From Bathynomus jamesi (taxonomy: Eukaryota; Arthropoda; Malacostraca; Isopoda; Cirolanidae): a stretch of 64,000 nucleotides of DNA. The position numbers and the translations under genes are program-made. A model generated the notes under the pieces. The model had not been told where the DNA came from. It saw only the letters and a list, made by a program, of their open reading frames with translations, and did not search any database. Below, one piece after another: positions 10,412-21,990 of this stretch (the stretch's first letter is position 1; every line of letters begins with the position of its first letter). The stretch covers positions 135,001-199,000 of the forward strand of contig JAJOZX010007496.1 in assembly GCA_023014485.1 (NCBI GenBank). The letters are read 5' to 3'.

Positions 10412-10515
10412 CTCATTTTTTCATTTGTTTCGTTCTCTCGCTCTCATCTTGCGCGGAATATTCTCCTATACAAGCGTCGTTCTTTACGATATATTATATA
10501 TATATATATATATAA

Positions 10516-10794
10516 TAAAAAATGCATATGCGTGCCTGTGACATTATTCTATGAGTGCCTTGTGACGTCACTCTATAAACTCTTTTTTTTTTTCTTTAAT
10601 ACACAATTAATTTTCAAGGTATGCATCGTAACCTTTTCCACCGTCGCGGCTCATTTTTATGTAGAAGGTAATCAAAGTTTTTCCTCTCAAATGAAGGGTT
10701 AAAAATACTGCAGCTTGTCTGTAGTAATGGCTGTGTGAATGATTCTCAGAAATTCATAGACAGGTATTATAGTGATATACTATTGCATCCATTT
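10516..10794. other. No gene seen
   Basis: About 280 bp following the tRNA-like array and a TA repeat; contains a T run near 10580. Nothing recognised. Confidence 0.4.
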
Positions 10795-11040
10795 TAAGGG
10801 AAGCAGAAAATCCACATCCATGATTAAATCTTGCAGCTGCCATACAAGGACTACCATGGATTGATTATATTGCTTCCCAGGAAAGAGGAATCTAAAGATG
10901 TTTTATACGATTTATAATGTTTCCTTGGTGGTAGACCAAGATTAGGAACAATTTATATGAGTATGAATAGAAGTTGGGTTTAATATAAAGTAGATATAAA
11001 AGACTATGTAACGATAATGATTCTATTCGAGCCTTTAAAG

Positions 11041-11779
11041 CAGTGGTGGGCACACTTTTCAGTGTCGAGGGCGACTTTCAATTTAAAAATTTACCGACGG
11101 GCTAATAATAATACAGTATATGATATAAAGTTTTTATATATATATATAATTTGGAAATATCTTATAAAAGGGCATCGGTTGAGGTAAAGCAAAAATGTGA
11201 AGAATAAAATAGTTTTATTGCTTAAATTCCAAATTAACAATTATATAATTATTCATTTTGACAAATTCAAACATCTACGTTGCATCTGATCAGCCAGTAA
11301 TTTATAACTTGGCTTCTAAGTCGTCACAGCTGAGAGACGTACACAGTCATCAAGGTGTTCGTTGGTGAGCACACTTCCGTTTTTCGATTTGATGCGTTTC
11401 ATGCTTGAAAATGTTGATTCGCACAAATATGTTGATGCAAAATATGCATTCAGCATTAATGTAATTTTCTTGATATTTGGAAGTTGTTCTTCTGAAACTA
11501 AGTTCCAAAAGTCAGCTTCATTGCGCCTTGCTTTTAATTCCAAATCATTTCTCTGTGCTTTCGTGTTTGTTTATAACAACAAAGTTATGTTCAATATATT
11601 AGTACTAACGATGCAATAAATCTTATTTAAATAAAAAAAATTATAATGAAAGGAATGATTTTGAATAATTACATAAAGTGAAGTCCGGTCTGTAGTATTA
11701 ATCAGAAATGGCGTCGAGGGCGACTCCAAACTTTCCTTAGGGCGACTAGTAGCCGGCGGGCGACCAAATGCCCACCCTG
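11041..11779 (-). mobile_element. hAT transposon, internally deleted
   Basis: Termini are CAGTGGTGGGCA at the left and TGCCCACCCTG at the right, flanked by the palindromic 8-bp duplication CTTTAAAG (11033-11040 and 11780-11787). This is the classic hAT signature. The interior holds only the C-terminal end of a transposase on the minus strand and a TA run at 11138-11152. The element is 739 bp, far too short for an autonomous hAT. Confidence 0.92.
11316..11543 (-). pseudogene. hAT transposase C-terminal dimerisation region
   Basis: Minus-strand frame of 75 residues: FWNLVSEEQLPNIKKITL, then NAYFASTYLCESTFSSMKRI and KNGSVLTNEHLDDCVRL. The pattern of a Cys/Glu-rich turn, FSSMKRIKS and later LTNEHLDD is typical of the hAT C-terminal dimerisation domain. 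The RNase H-like catalytic core is absent. It is carried within the 11041-11779 element. Confidence 0.85.
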
Positions 11780-12247
11780 CTTTAAAGCATGCGAGGTTAA
11801 CTCAAGTAATAAAAATAAAATTTGTTTAGAAATTCATTAAGGAGGAAACAGATGCCAAGAATGCCCTTCCATTAATAGAATTTGCAAGATTGTGGAAAAC
11901 ACAGATTTTAAACGCTCATAATAGCGTGGTAGGATTACTCTCAAGATAGATTAAAACGGAAGGTTCTTCGGCGGGGACAATAAAAATACTTTGACTTCAG
12001 TTCCTGAATTGAAGAGGTTGATTAAAGCATTAAAGACAAGTTCTTCTGCAGTTACAGATGACTTATCACGTCAAAAGAGGAGGATCTTGCGGATACCAGT
12101 CGACGTTACGCAGGAGACGGGGTGCTGGAACTCCCGTTTCTTCTGTCATTGTCCTCTTTAGCTGATCTTTTTCTGTCTCATCTACCCTGTGAGCAGTCTA
12201 GCATACTTTCAAACACACACTTCTCCCTCTATTCTTCGCTACACGTA

Positions 12248-12496
12248 TCGTCGCTTATATCTTGAAAGGCCCTAGCAAGCAAAAAGTAAATTGTTCAGGA
12301 AACAAGAAGAACTGTTTTGTTCCTCTGAAGATCGTTCCACTTGTCGCGCTTAATTTTACGAAGTGCACAAGCTTTCTGATTGGAGGAGAGCTAGGCCCTT
12401 TTTTGACAAGGTGCAGAACACGAAAACGAACAAATATTTCGATAAAAAAGTTTTTTTTAATTTTCATGCTAGAGCCTTTCAAGATACAAGCGACGA
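12248..12496. mobile_element. 249-bp MITE with TA target site
   Basis: Inverted ends TCGTCGCTTATATCTTGAAA / TTTCAAGATACAAGCGACGA, with further pairing through GGCCCTAGCA / TGCTAGAGCC (about 30-bp TIRs). TA flanks both ends (12246-12247 and 12497-12498). There is no coding capacity beyond incidental frames. A Tc1/mariner-type non-autonomous element is likely from the TA sites. Confidence 0.8.
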
Positions 12497-12544
12497 TATA
12501 TGCATTTTACACACTACACAATCTTTTCAAAATTTTGAAAAAAA

Positions 12545-12665
12545 ATTTAAAAAATAGTATCATGAGCCTTAGAGACCTTGATTTTGGCTCTCTTTCTTAT
12601 GAAGGGGGGCATTTTTGCGGGTACCCACCATTGGCCCCTCCTTTTCACATAGAAAAAAGCAAGCA
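12545..12665 (+). mobile_element. LINE family C, 3' end fragment
   Basis: CCTTGATTTTGGCTCT followed by a G-rich stretch and TTGGCCCCTCCTTTTCACATA matches the 3' end of the LINE C copies at 23976-24150 and 46835-47400. Only the last codons and 3' UTR are present. Confidence 0.7.
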
Positions 12666-12892
12666 TTTAATGACGTGGTGAATATTCATATGTCGCTGCT
12701 TTCCTCAGCCATTGCTGCTTCTGAAGATTTTCCTTTGATCAATAAGTGATTATTTATGAACACATCGAAATCACTCTGTTTTCAAAAAAATCACACTCAG
12801 CTCATTTATGTATTACTAGTAATTGTATATAGATTTATATATTGAAGGAAATTCTACATAAACACACTGATAGTAATTTGAATATTTACAGC

Positions 12893-12965
12893 CGTTTCTT
12901 GAATACAAACAAGGCATACGATAGACTGAATCATAATATTTTATTTAAGAAATTAGAATGAAAGG
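12893..12965 (+). mobile_element. LINE family D, small RT fragment
   Basis: The sequence encodes NKAYDRLNHNILFKKLE, the start of the RT palm region, and corresponds to 50450-50520 in the larger LINE D copy. It is an isolated remnant. Confidence 0.6.
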
Positions 12966-14828
12966 GCTGTTACATTTTACGGTCCTGATAAAGTAGTAAA
13001 AAATATTTCTATTTTACCGTTATAAAGCTTTTGATTTATGCAAAATACATGTCAAATGTAGTAATAAATGTTAATAAACACCATTCGGGTGCACACTGTC
13101 ATTATTATGCTGTGTACAAGTAGAAAATATGAAATTGCTATCGTCATTATTGTCATTACTTGTGGAAATTGTAGAAGTTCACTGTAAAAACCTACTAAGC
13201 ACAAAGAAAGAAATGGCTGATGTAAATTTAAGCTAAAGAAAGGTAGGATTATGTTAACTAATCTGATAAACTAAGTACCAATGCGTATGTTTTACTTATT
13301 TTCATTAGATATTTTGATGAATTAAAATAAAATGTAATAGTTACTAGTTCCTTTAGTTAAACAGAGACAGTAAATAAAATAGAGAGATGCTTTTCTTATG
13401 TATCATAGTTTGCAGACAGATTTATAAGATACATAATATTATCAGGCAAAATGGTGTAAACTGCATATTTTTGTTATTTGGGGTGGGAAGTTGAGAAGGG
13501 AAACAAACGCCTCTTGTTTTTTATTTTATCAGGACTGTATGTATTAACATATTGAAATTTTAATATATCCTTCAGGGAATTCATTTTAAATTAACTAGAA
13601 TTGGTTTATTAAATTTACTAATTTTTAATTTGATTAATTTTTACAGAGTTAAATTTAAATTTTATTCTAAATTTTCACATTTACTGAAAGGATTAAGTTT
13701 ATTAAAGGAGTCTTCAAAGGCTTATAGTCATCCTGTTCAAAGGCAGCTTATATAAATTTCCAAAATCAGCTAAAAAAATAAAAATAAATAAATAAATAAA
13801 TATATCACAAATAAATGACAGATGGTTAATTTAAAAAAAATAAATGCTAATCAATAAATAAAACATTAATAGATTTTAAAGGTTGTTTACAAAGATTAAT
13901 ATAACTTGAGAATTCTTTTAACGGATTCTAAATTCAATTCAATTTAAATATGATAAAACTAAATTTAACCTATTTAATATAATAATTAAGAATAGGATTA
14001 TGGTAAAGTTAAATAATAACTCAGCGAACGAAATTCCAACGAATATTAATAATAATAATAATAATAATAATTAATAATTAATTTGAACGAAAATGAGAAT
14101 AATTTTCGAAATAAATTAATTTTTTAATAATGAAAGTAAAAGATTGAAAATTAAATTTTAGTTACGATTAAGAGAGTCGACAGTAACCCCATCTACAATA
14201 ACTAAATAGAGTAAGTTAAATAACAAATATGATTAATAAGATTAATTAATATTATTATTCTTACAGAGACGTCAACCTTGAACTATGAAAATCCGTTAGA
14301 TTTTACCTGATTTTGCCTGTGCCTGATTTTGATAACTGGAAACATATCCCACATAAGGGAGTTCGAGACTTAAAATCCGTGAGAGTTGACATGTCTGTTC
14401 ATATTATTATTAATAAACGAAAAGTTCAAGTTTATTTATGGAATTGGTAATGCAGAAGTTATTCAAAATTAGAGAAAATATGATATATTTTGGTAAAAAC
14501 AAAATAAAGTAAAATGTTATTGTAATATTTCATGAACCAACTATGATTTAACTTTAATTATAAATAAAGAAACTGACAGATACAATACTGGGTTCAACAA
14601 ATTCAGACTCTACAGGGTAAACAAAGTCAGACAGATCATTAAAATGTTAAAACGGGTTGGTTGGTTGTTCATATCACTTGGAGAGAAAAATTGCCGACAT
14701 GTCACCTGAACTTTTACATTAAATTGAGTAATTTGTTTGCGGAATGTTTTGAATATATAAGCTGTTTGGTTTGAGTTATATATCTTTCCTTTCAAACCTT
14801 TCAAAGGTTCCGTGCGATGATTCCTCAT
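12966..14828. other. 1.9-kb AT-rich desert
   Basis: Strongly AT-rich with short (AAT)n at 14047-14072 and AAATA runs near 13780-13805. No coding domain, RNA or TE signature was recognised. Confidence 0.5.
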
Positions 14829-15540
14829 TTCACGAAGGTCAAGCTTGTCGCCCCTCCTCTCGAGTTGGCCTGGTGAAGTAGTGAGTTGGTTTCTTGTACT
14901 CTCCACCTCACATAGCCAGGAACGCCCGGCTCATCGGGGATTGTTTTGAGCCAGGCGTCTAATCTTCTTTTGAAGATGTCCACTACAACACCACTCGTGT
15001 TCCTTAGGTCTTTGAGCAACTGATTAAACAGTTTTGGTCCTCTCATAACAAAACTATTTTCTTTCAGGGTTAAGGACGTTCCCTGTCTAGCCTTTAATTT
15101 GGGAACACGACACAGTCTTCCTTTTCTACTTTCCATCGTTGTTTGGGGAGTTACGGGTTCAGAGTAAGATTAGGGACTAGTTGTTTTCCATTATTTTCCA
15201 AGTGTAAATAATGGTGTGTGTGTGTGTCTCCTCTTTTCCAGTTAATATAGGTTTAGTTCGCGTAACTTTTCCCAGTAATTTAGTTCTTTGCACCCCTTGA
15301 TCTTGGCTGTGAATCTTCTCTGAATCCCTTCTAGCTGTTTATTGTCTAATGTCTTCTTTTTTATATGGGGATGTTAGGACCGAGCAGTATTCCAATTTGG
15401 GTATGATCAGTGTTTTCAGTAGAGGAATCATTATATTCCTATCCCTTCGTTTAAAGGTTCTCAGTATCTGCCCAGTTATTCTCATTGCTCTGTTTACTGC
15501 TATCTTATTTTATGTTTCAAATTTCGCAATCATCAGTATA
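14829..15540 (-). mobile_element. LINE family B, 3' fragment (divergent)
   Basis: Minus strand. Upstream codons read RRDRNIMIPLLKTLIIPK-like and LEYCSVLTSPYKKED-like near 15350-15450, then KARQGTSLTLKENSFVMRG, PKLFNQLLKDLRNTSG and the family's RRLDAWLKTIPDEPG. It is more diverged than the other B copies (VVVDIFKRR instead of VKVEVFKRR), suggesting an older insertion or a subfamily. The 3' UTR is missing. Confidence 0.75.
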
Positions 15541-15545
15541 TATAC

Positions 15546-15661
<116 letters not shown>

Positions 15662-16472
15662 GAACTATAGAACAGGTAAAAGAATTTAAATATCTGGGTT
15701 AAACTGTCACCAACTCCTTGAGTAACGACTCAGACATAAGGAAATAATATCGAAGTTACTGTGCTAAGGCGAACATGATTATAAGGAACTTCAAATTCTG
15801 TAGAAGCGAAGCTAAAGACGCTCTTTTTCGTACTTTCTGCACTAATATTTATGGGCAGCAACTCTGGGTTAATTATAAAAAGTACTCCTGCAGAAACCTT
15901 CAATTTGCTTTACATCAGATCCTATAGAGTGCTGCATAAGTTACCTGCAAGATGCTCAGCCTCTCAAATGTTCGCTAATCGCAACGTTCCGAGTCTCCCT
16001 GAGGTAACAAGACGTGCCCAATACAGTCTAATGCGAAGAATTAAAAACTCAGACAGTCCAGTTGGGCAAGCTATTCATCAGTCCTGCTTTATGTCTTCTA
16101 GACTGTGGACCGCTTGGTGTACAAGTGTGTGACTATAGCTCCACTTAATTAACTCCTGCATTAGCCATCCCATTACATGTACTTTTTTTGTGAAACTGCT
16201 ATTACTATTTTTTTTATTATTATTATCCTTATTATTATTACTATTATTATTATTATTTCTCGTCTCCTTACGTGTATCATTGTTATTTCTTTATTACCTT
16301 TGTTCTTTTTTGTTTTTGTTTTTAAAGTTAGTGTTTAATTAGTTGTATCGTTGATTACCTTGATGGATAAATGTACGAGTACCTTTTTTTTTTAGGTTGA
16401 GGGATCTGTCTCTTGCCCATAAACAACATTATTGTCATTATCATCCATTTTTATAGTCTTAGCAGTGGGTAG

Positions 16473-16513
<41 letters not shown>

Positions 16514-16670
16514 TTGTTTCATACGTGTTTTATGTTTATCTCCTTTAGTCATAATTGTTAGTTGTTTGTTTTTAAATGTATTATTGTTTGATTTATCTTA
16601 CCACTCATTACCTTCAAGATTACTGTACCATGTTATGGGATTTATATCTTGCCAATAAACCTTATCATTA
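15662..16670 (+). mobile_element. LINE family D, C-terminal RT fragment and 3' UTR
   Basis: Plus strand: VKEFKYLG, then YCAKANMIIRNFKFCRSEAK, FRTFCTNIYGQQLWVNYKK and NVPSLPEVTRRAQYSLM. All have direct counterparts in the copy at 49155-51515. Stops and frame changes interrupt it at about 15700, 15900 and 15940. The 3' UTR contains long (TTA)n tracts and ends at GCCAATAAACCTTATCATTA, with a polyadenylation-type AATAAA. Confidence 0.8.
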
Positions 16671-16671
16671 T

Positions 16672-16698
16672 CATATATATATATATATATTATATATA

Positions 16699-16729
<31 letters not shown>

Positions 16730-16754
16730 ATATATATATAAAATATATATTATA
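16672..16754. repeat. (TA)n microsatellite
   Basis: Imperfect TA array directly following the LINE D 3' end and preceding a mariner-type MITE. Confidence 0.9.
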
Positions 16755-16998
16755 CAGGGTGATTCAAAAAAATGTTAATACTTATATGGTAAAGAATTAC
16801 AGATGTCATCCAGGCACCAGAGATGTGCCTTAGGGGTCTGGAAGCAACGTTTGATCGCTTTCATACATGCATAGCTATCAGTGGACAGCAAGTATAGACT
16901 ATATGAAGCACTGTTTGCATCACCAAAGATGTTTACAAATAAACTGAAAATAAAAAATAAAACCCCATATAAGTGTTAAATTTTTTTTAATCACCCTG
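16755..16998. mobile_element. mariner-type MITE
   Basis: The left end CAGGGTGATTCAAAAAAATG and the right end TTTTAATCACCCTG are inverted copies. Their similarity continues through ACTTATATGG / CCATATAAGT, about 35 bp in all. CAGGGTG termini are common in mariner-like elements. The interior shows no transposase frame. The TA microsatellite on the left hides the target duplication; TG repeats start at the right end. Confidence 0.8.
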
Positions 16999-17014
16999 TG
17001 TGTGTGTGTGTGTG

Positions 17015-18160
17015 GTCTCTCTTCACACGAAGGTCAAACTGGTGGCCCCGCCTCTAGGCCTGGCTTGGTGGAGGAGCGGGTTGCTTTTGCACTCTCCACC
17101 GCACATAGCCAGGTACACCCGGCTCATCTGGTACCGTCCTGAGCCAGGCATCGTCTTCTCTTGAAGACTTCAACTTTGACCCCTGTAACGTTTCTGAGGT
17201 CTTTTGGAAGCTGGTTAAAAAGTTTTGGCCCCCTGACAACCAAGCTATTTTCCTTCAGTGTTGAGGAGGTCCCTTGTCGGGCCTTTAATTTGGGAACACT
17301 ACACATGCTGCCTTTCTTATTTTCCAGTGTTGTTTGAATGGTAATTGGGTTTAGTTTTAGGTTTGGTACCAGTTTTTCGATCATTTTCCATATGTAGATT
17401 ATGGTGTACCTCTCTTTTCTTCTTTCCAGGGAGTACAGATTTAGTTTACGTAGTCTTTCCCAGTAGTTGAGTTCTTTGCAGCCATCAATCTTGGCTGTGA
17501 AATGCCTTTGCGTTTCTTCTAGTTTATTAGTTTCTTCCTTTTTATATGGGGACGACAAAACTGAGCAGTATTCAAGTTTTGGTATAATCACTGTTTTAGA
17601 GGGGAAATCATTACTGTCCTGTCCCTTCTCTTGAACGTTCTCAGTACCTGTCCGGCGACTCTTTTTGCTTTATTTATCGCTATCTGATTTTGTGTTTCGA
17701 ATTTCGCATCATCTGTCATTATTATCCCGAGATCGATCGCTTTCGTGCTTCTCTGAATTTCCTGTCTATCTGGAGCATAATATGCAGTCTGTTTAAGTTC
17801 TTCTTTTCTACTATATCTCGGGAGCTGAAATGTCTCGGTGTTAAATGACATGTTGTTGTCTTCTGACCATTTGTATATTTTATTCGTGTCCATCTGCAAG
17901 GCCTCCACGTTATGTACATCGCTGATTTCTCTGCTGATCTTTGTATCGTCTGCAAAGGATGTTACTATACTGTTGCTGTTTACTCCGCTGTCTATGTCTG
18001 TTAGCATGATAATGAACAGGAGTCGGGCCAGTACTGTCCTTTGTGGTACTGAGTTGCGTACTTCCGATTCTGATGATGATATACCTTGAATTTTGACGAC
18101 CTGCAGACGTTCTCTGAGGAAGTTATAGATCCATTTTCCCACTTTGCCTGTTATTCCCAT
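17015..18160 (-). mobile_element. LINE family B, RT C-terminal fragment
   Basis: Minus strand. The RT palm part includes GKVGKWIYNFLRERLQVVK, RTVLARLLFIIMLTDIDSG and the catalytic box TSFADDTKISR. Then come KAIDLGIIMTDDAKFETQNQ, RRDRTVMISPLK, LEYCSVLSSPYKKEETNKL and the terminal PKLFNQLPKDLRNVTG. A frameshift near 17150 spoils the last segment. The 5' cut at 18160 is abrupt and abuts a hAT-like coding relic. PQGT of the family is PQRT here. Confidence 0.85.
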
Positions 18161-18174
18161 ATATTTAATTTTCT

Positions 18175-19105
18175 ATCAAATTGATGAGGAGAAGAAGTAT
18201 TGGAGGAATGTTTTACAACGAGTTCTTGCAGTGATCCGGTCACTGGCATCTCATGGTTTACCATTTAGGGGTCACATTGAGAAATTTGGTTCTGTCCACA
18301 GTGGAAACTTTATAATGGCTTTGGAATTTATTGCTGAATTTGACCCTTTTCTGGCGGAACATATTGCAAAATACAAAAATCCAGGAAAAGGTCATACCTC
18401 ACACTTGTCTTCGTTTACATGTGAGCAATTCATCAAACTAATGGCTGAGAAAGTTACCAAACAAATAACTGAGGAAGTGAAATGTGCGAAGTACTATTCC
18501 ATTATTGTGGACTCCACCCCAGACATATCACATGTTCAGGGCCGGATTGAGCATTGTTAGGGCCGGGGGCAATGAATATTTTCGGGCCAGTGTCACTGAA
18601 AAACACAATTCTTTACCTGATACATCATACATGAGTGATGTGATCAGCTGACTGGGTTCGATCAACAGAAAACGAAACAAAAACAAAGATGTGATTACAG
18701 GAAATGTATACTGTGTTCACATAAATGGGATACTAAACTAGGTTTTGTAGAAGCGGAATCTAGAATTTTTTTTCTTCCTCACGGTCGACCAATTATTTCA
18801 ACGGTAGATTATAGCGTTTACATAGTTTCTTGGGGGCCGGTCAGCATCTGGGGCCGGGGGCAAATGCCCCCTTTTCCCCCATTATAAACTGCTACTGCAC
18901 AGGTTGATGAACTTGCAGTTATTCTGAGATACGTAAAAGAAGATGGGCATCCAGTAGAGCGATTTTTGGCATTCTTTCCCAGCGTAGGCCACAAATCAGA
19001 GCAGCTTTTCAACTCAGTTTCCAGCATATTAAAAATGCATGATCTCGACATTGCAAACTGCAGAGGACAGTCGTATGATAACGCTCCCAACATGTCGTAA
19101 AGATA
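18175..19105 (+). pseudogene. ZMYM1/DUF4371-like hAT-type transposase relic
   Basis: The plus-strand frame reads EEKKYWRNVLQRVLAVIRSL, HGLPFRGHIEKFGSVHSGNF and IAKYKNPGKGHTSHLSS, then YYSIIVDSTPDISHV. After a 361-bp insertion it resumes in frame with DELAVILRYVKEDGHPVERF and DIANCRGQSYDNAPNMS. The SIIVDST and CRGQSYDNA motifs are characteristic of the RNase H-like core in DUF4371 / zinc-finger MYM-type 1-like proteins, which derive from hAT transposases. Only the first half of the core survives; a TA array follows. Confidence 0.8.
18537..18897. mobile_element. hAT-like non-autonomous element nested in the DUF4371 relic
   Basis: The segment starts CAGGGCCGGATT and ends GCTACTG. It is flanked by CACATGTT (18529-18536) and CACAGGTT (18898-18905), an 8-bp duplication with one mismatch. 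Removing the segment and one repeat restores the reading ISHVDEL in frame. The ends are rich in GGCCGGGGGC. No coding sequence was seen. Confidence 0.8.
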
Positions 19106-19143
19106 ACCCACAATGCATTTCTGTTCACACATTTAAGGGATTG

Positions 19144-19211
<68 letters not shown>

Positions 19212-19233
19212 ATATATAATTATATATATTATT

Positions 19234-19290
<57 letters not shown>

Positions 19291-19495
19291 TTATATATAT
19301 ATATATATATATATAAATAATTATATATATATATATATATATATAAATAATTATATATATATATATATATAATAATTATATATATTATATATTATAATAA
19401 TTATATATATATATATATATATAATAATTATATATATATATATATATATAAATAATTATATTATATATATATAAATAATTATATATATATATATA

Positions 19496-19539
<44 letters not shown>

Positions 19540-19541
19540 TA
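19144..19541. repeat. 400-bp TA-rich microsatellite array
   Basis: Long TA array with interspersed TAATAATTATATA and AAATAATTA variants, suggesting several rounds of expansion from slightly different units. It separates the DUF4371 relic from LINE A copy 2. Confidence 0.95.
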
Positions 19542-19605
19542 TATTACGGACGAAGCGTTATATCGTGAACTAAAGCGAATAATCGGTAGTGAGCAGGCTT
19601 TAGTT

Positions 19606-20005
19606 ATGGGTGACTTTGATTGCGCTAACGTAAATTGCGATACAATGCAGGGAGACGCAGAAGGTAATCGTTTAGTTAATTTTCTCGAGGATAGCTTTCT
19701 TATTCAAAAGGTTGGGGAACCTACGAGGTTGGACAGTATTTTAGATTTAGTAATAACTACGGATGATAGGCTAATTACTGATCTTCAAATAATAGAACCG
19801 TTGGGCAATAGCGATCACAATATGGTAGAGTTTGTCCTCTCAGTAAGTCACTCGAAACCAGCTAACTCGACTAAAATTCTTAACTTCCAGCACGCAGACT
19901 TTAGTAAATTTCGAAATAAATTGTCACACGTCAATTGGGAAAACGTGATGGGGAACTCCAACGCAAAACTAATGTGGAATCGTTCGAAACAGTATTTAGG
20001 ACTAT
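19606..20005 (+). pseudogene. LINE A endonuclease fragment
   Basis: C-terminal half of an AP-type endonuclease of about 130 residues: MGDFDCANVN (metal/active-site Asp region), a middle DSILDLVITTDDRLITDL, and the catalytic GNSDHNMVEF. The N-terminal half is lost to 5' truncation. This domain nicks target DNA for the LINE's RT. It continues into a decayed linker with stops near 20005-20340. Confidence 0.85.
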
Positions 20006-20345
20006 AATGAGGAATGTGTACCGTACAAAATTAAGCGTGCGAAAGTAAAACAACAAGCCCTTGTGGTTTACTTCTAGAGTAGGAGACATTATAAGAGTAG
20101 AGATAGGGCTTATAGGCTACATAAGTGCGATAAAGACAATTTGTGGTCACGAAACAACTACATATCTCTAAGGCGTGAAGCGAAAAGTGTAATAAAAAAG
20201 CCCAAGCGCTTGAAATCTCCATAGCTCGTGACGGTAAAGAAAACCCCAAGCGATTCTTTCAATAGGTCAATAATAGAAATCCAGTAAAAAGCGTCTTGGG
20301 GCCTTTGAAAAATGTAAACGGAGATCTAGTTTCTGAAAAAAGGAA

Positions 20346-21990
20346 ATGGCTACCTTACTAAACGAATTTTTTACGTCAGTTTTTACTATAGAAGATGTAA
20401 CAAATATCCCTACGGTCACGAACATAATACCGTTTGATAATGGTAATATTTTCGATAATATAGTGGTTAGTGAAGGGGAGGTAACGCGCTATATTGATAA
20501 AATGAAAACGCGTAAATCACCGGGGCCGGATTCCATATATCCCATACAACTAAAAGAATTAAAAGATAGCATTGTTGTGCCGCTAACAAAGATTTTAATG
20601 CGTCTATTTCTGAGGGGTGCGTACCAGATAATTTCAAGTTAGCAAACGTAACACCTATCTTTAAGAAAGGCGATAAAGGTGCGGCGGGAAATTATAGGCC
20701 AATCAGTTTAACGTCTGTTGTAGGTAAGCTACTGGAATCAATAACTAGGGATCGTATAGTCGAACACTTAGAAGTGCATAAGCTAGTTAGAAATACGCAG
20801 CACGGATTTAGGCGAAACAAATCTTGCTTAACTAATCTTTTAGAATTTTTCCAAAGCGTGGCTGACGTTTACGATAGACATCGGGCGGTTGATGTAGTGT
20901 ATTTAGATTTTCAAAAAACGTTTGACACCGTGCCGCACAAAAGACTCATTGAAAAAACTAAGGCTCATGGAATCAGGGGTGTAGTAATAAATTGGCTAGA
21001 AGAGTGGTTGCGAGGCAGGAAACAGAGGGTGGTCGTTGATGGAGCGGAGTCGTGTTGGGCTAATGTAGCGAGTGGCGTTCCTCAGGGTTCTGTATTGGGC
21101 CCCTTACTTTTTCTTATATATATTACGATTTAGATGTCGGCCTACTCAGTACAGTTTCAAAGTTTTGCGGATGACACGAAGCTGGGTGGTAGGGCAATTA
21201 ATGACGAAGATAGAGGTAAAATTCAGGAAGATCTGAATAAAATCGTTGATTGGTCAGTCACATTGCAAATAAGATTTAACGTTGATAAGTGCAAAATTTT
21301 GCATATAGGTTCGCGTCACGGTAAATTTGCGTATAGTATGTCAGGGAAGATTTAACAAGCGTAGAGCAGGAAAAAATTTAGGAGTTATAGTCACTGGTGA
21401 TTTAAAAGTAGCGAAACAAAGTACAGCAGCGGTCAATAAGGCTAACAAAGTGTTAGGTTTTATAGCTCGAAATTTTGAGTACAAATCGCGCGATATTATA
21501 GTTCCACTTTATAAATCATTAGTTAGACCCCATTTGAGTACGCGGTCCAATTTTGGAATCCGCATATGCGCAAAGATATAGACAAAATCGAAAGAGTTCA
21601 AAGACGAGCAACTAAGATGATTCCGTCGCTTAGGTCAAAGTCGTACGAGGATAGGCTTAAGGAGTTAAAATTGACAACACTCGAGGCTAGGAGGTTAAGG
21701 GGTGATCTAATCAGTTTTCAAAATTATGAATGGGTTCGATAACGTAGATAGAGATACCTTTTTCAAAATATCTCAATATAATAGGACTAGAAATAACGGG
21801 TGTAAGTTGACAAGTAAAAGGTTCGAGACAGCAGTTGCGAAAAACTTTTTTACGCATAGAATAGTAAATAGCTGGAATAGTTTGCCGGTAGAAGTAATTA
21901 GTAGCACGTCTATAAAAACACGTTTTAAAAATCGATTAGACGCATATGTTGATAGAAAGGGTATAGTTGAAGGTAGTAAAATTAAGGCTT
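20346..21990 (+). pseudogene. LINE A reverse transcriptase
   Basis: All main RT blocks are recognisable across three frames: fingers (KSPGPDSIYPIQLKELK), block 2a region (KLANVTPIFKKGDKGAAGNY then RPISLTSVVGKLLES), FRRNKSCLTNLLEF, VVYLDFQKTFDTVPHKRL with the first catalytic Asp, GVPQGSVLGP, FADDTKLGG with the second and third, and the thumb through DKCKILHIGS. Frame changes near 20610, 21130, 21350 and 21540 inactivate it. It extends to a C-terminal domain ending around VDRKGIV. Confidence 0.88.

Larger units (their letters stand above)
9604..10490. repeat. tRNA-like repeat array: two direct units and one inverted
   Basis: A 268-bp unit starting AAACTGCAAACACGCAGTAT occurs twice in tandem on the minus strand (9604-9870 and 9871-10138). 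It is followed head-on by an inverted copy (about 10165-10490). Each unit contains one tRNA-like sequence flanked by GTCGTTCTTTACGTTAATTAT on one side and a GCCCCCTTGGGGCATTGG hairpin on the other. The units differ by a few single-base changes. Junction sequence at 10139-10165 contains a truncated duplicate of the unit end. Confidence 0.85.
10795..12095 (+). mobile_element. LINE family D, degenerate 5' segment (split by hAT)
   Basis: Plus strand, heavily decayed. It parallels 49155-49700: GGTAGACCAAGATTAGGA, TCTATTCGAGCNTNAAAGC, and later ACTTTGANNTCANTTCCTGA followed by a lysine-rich linker. This region lies before the RT domain. The frame is lost throughout. The hAT element at 11041-11779 sits inside it with a perfect 8-bp duplication. 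Confidence 0.6.
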
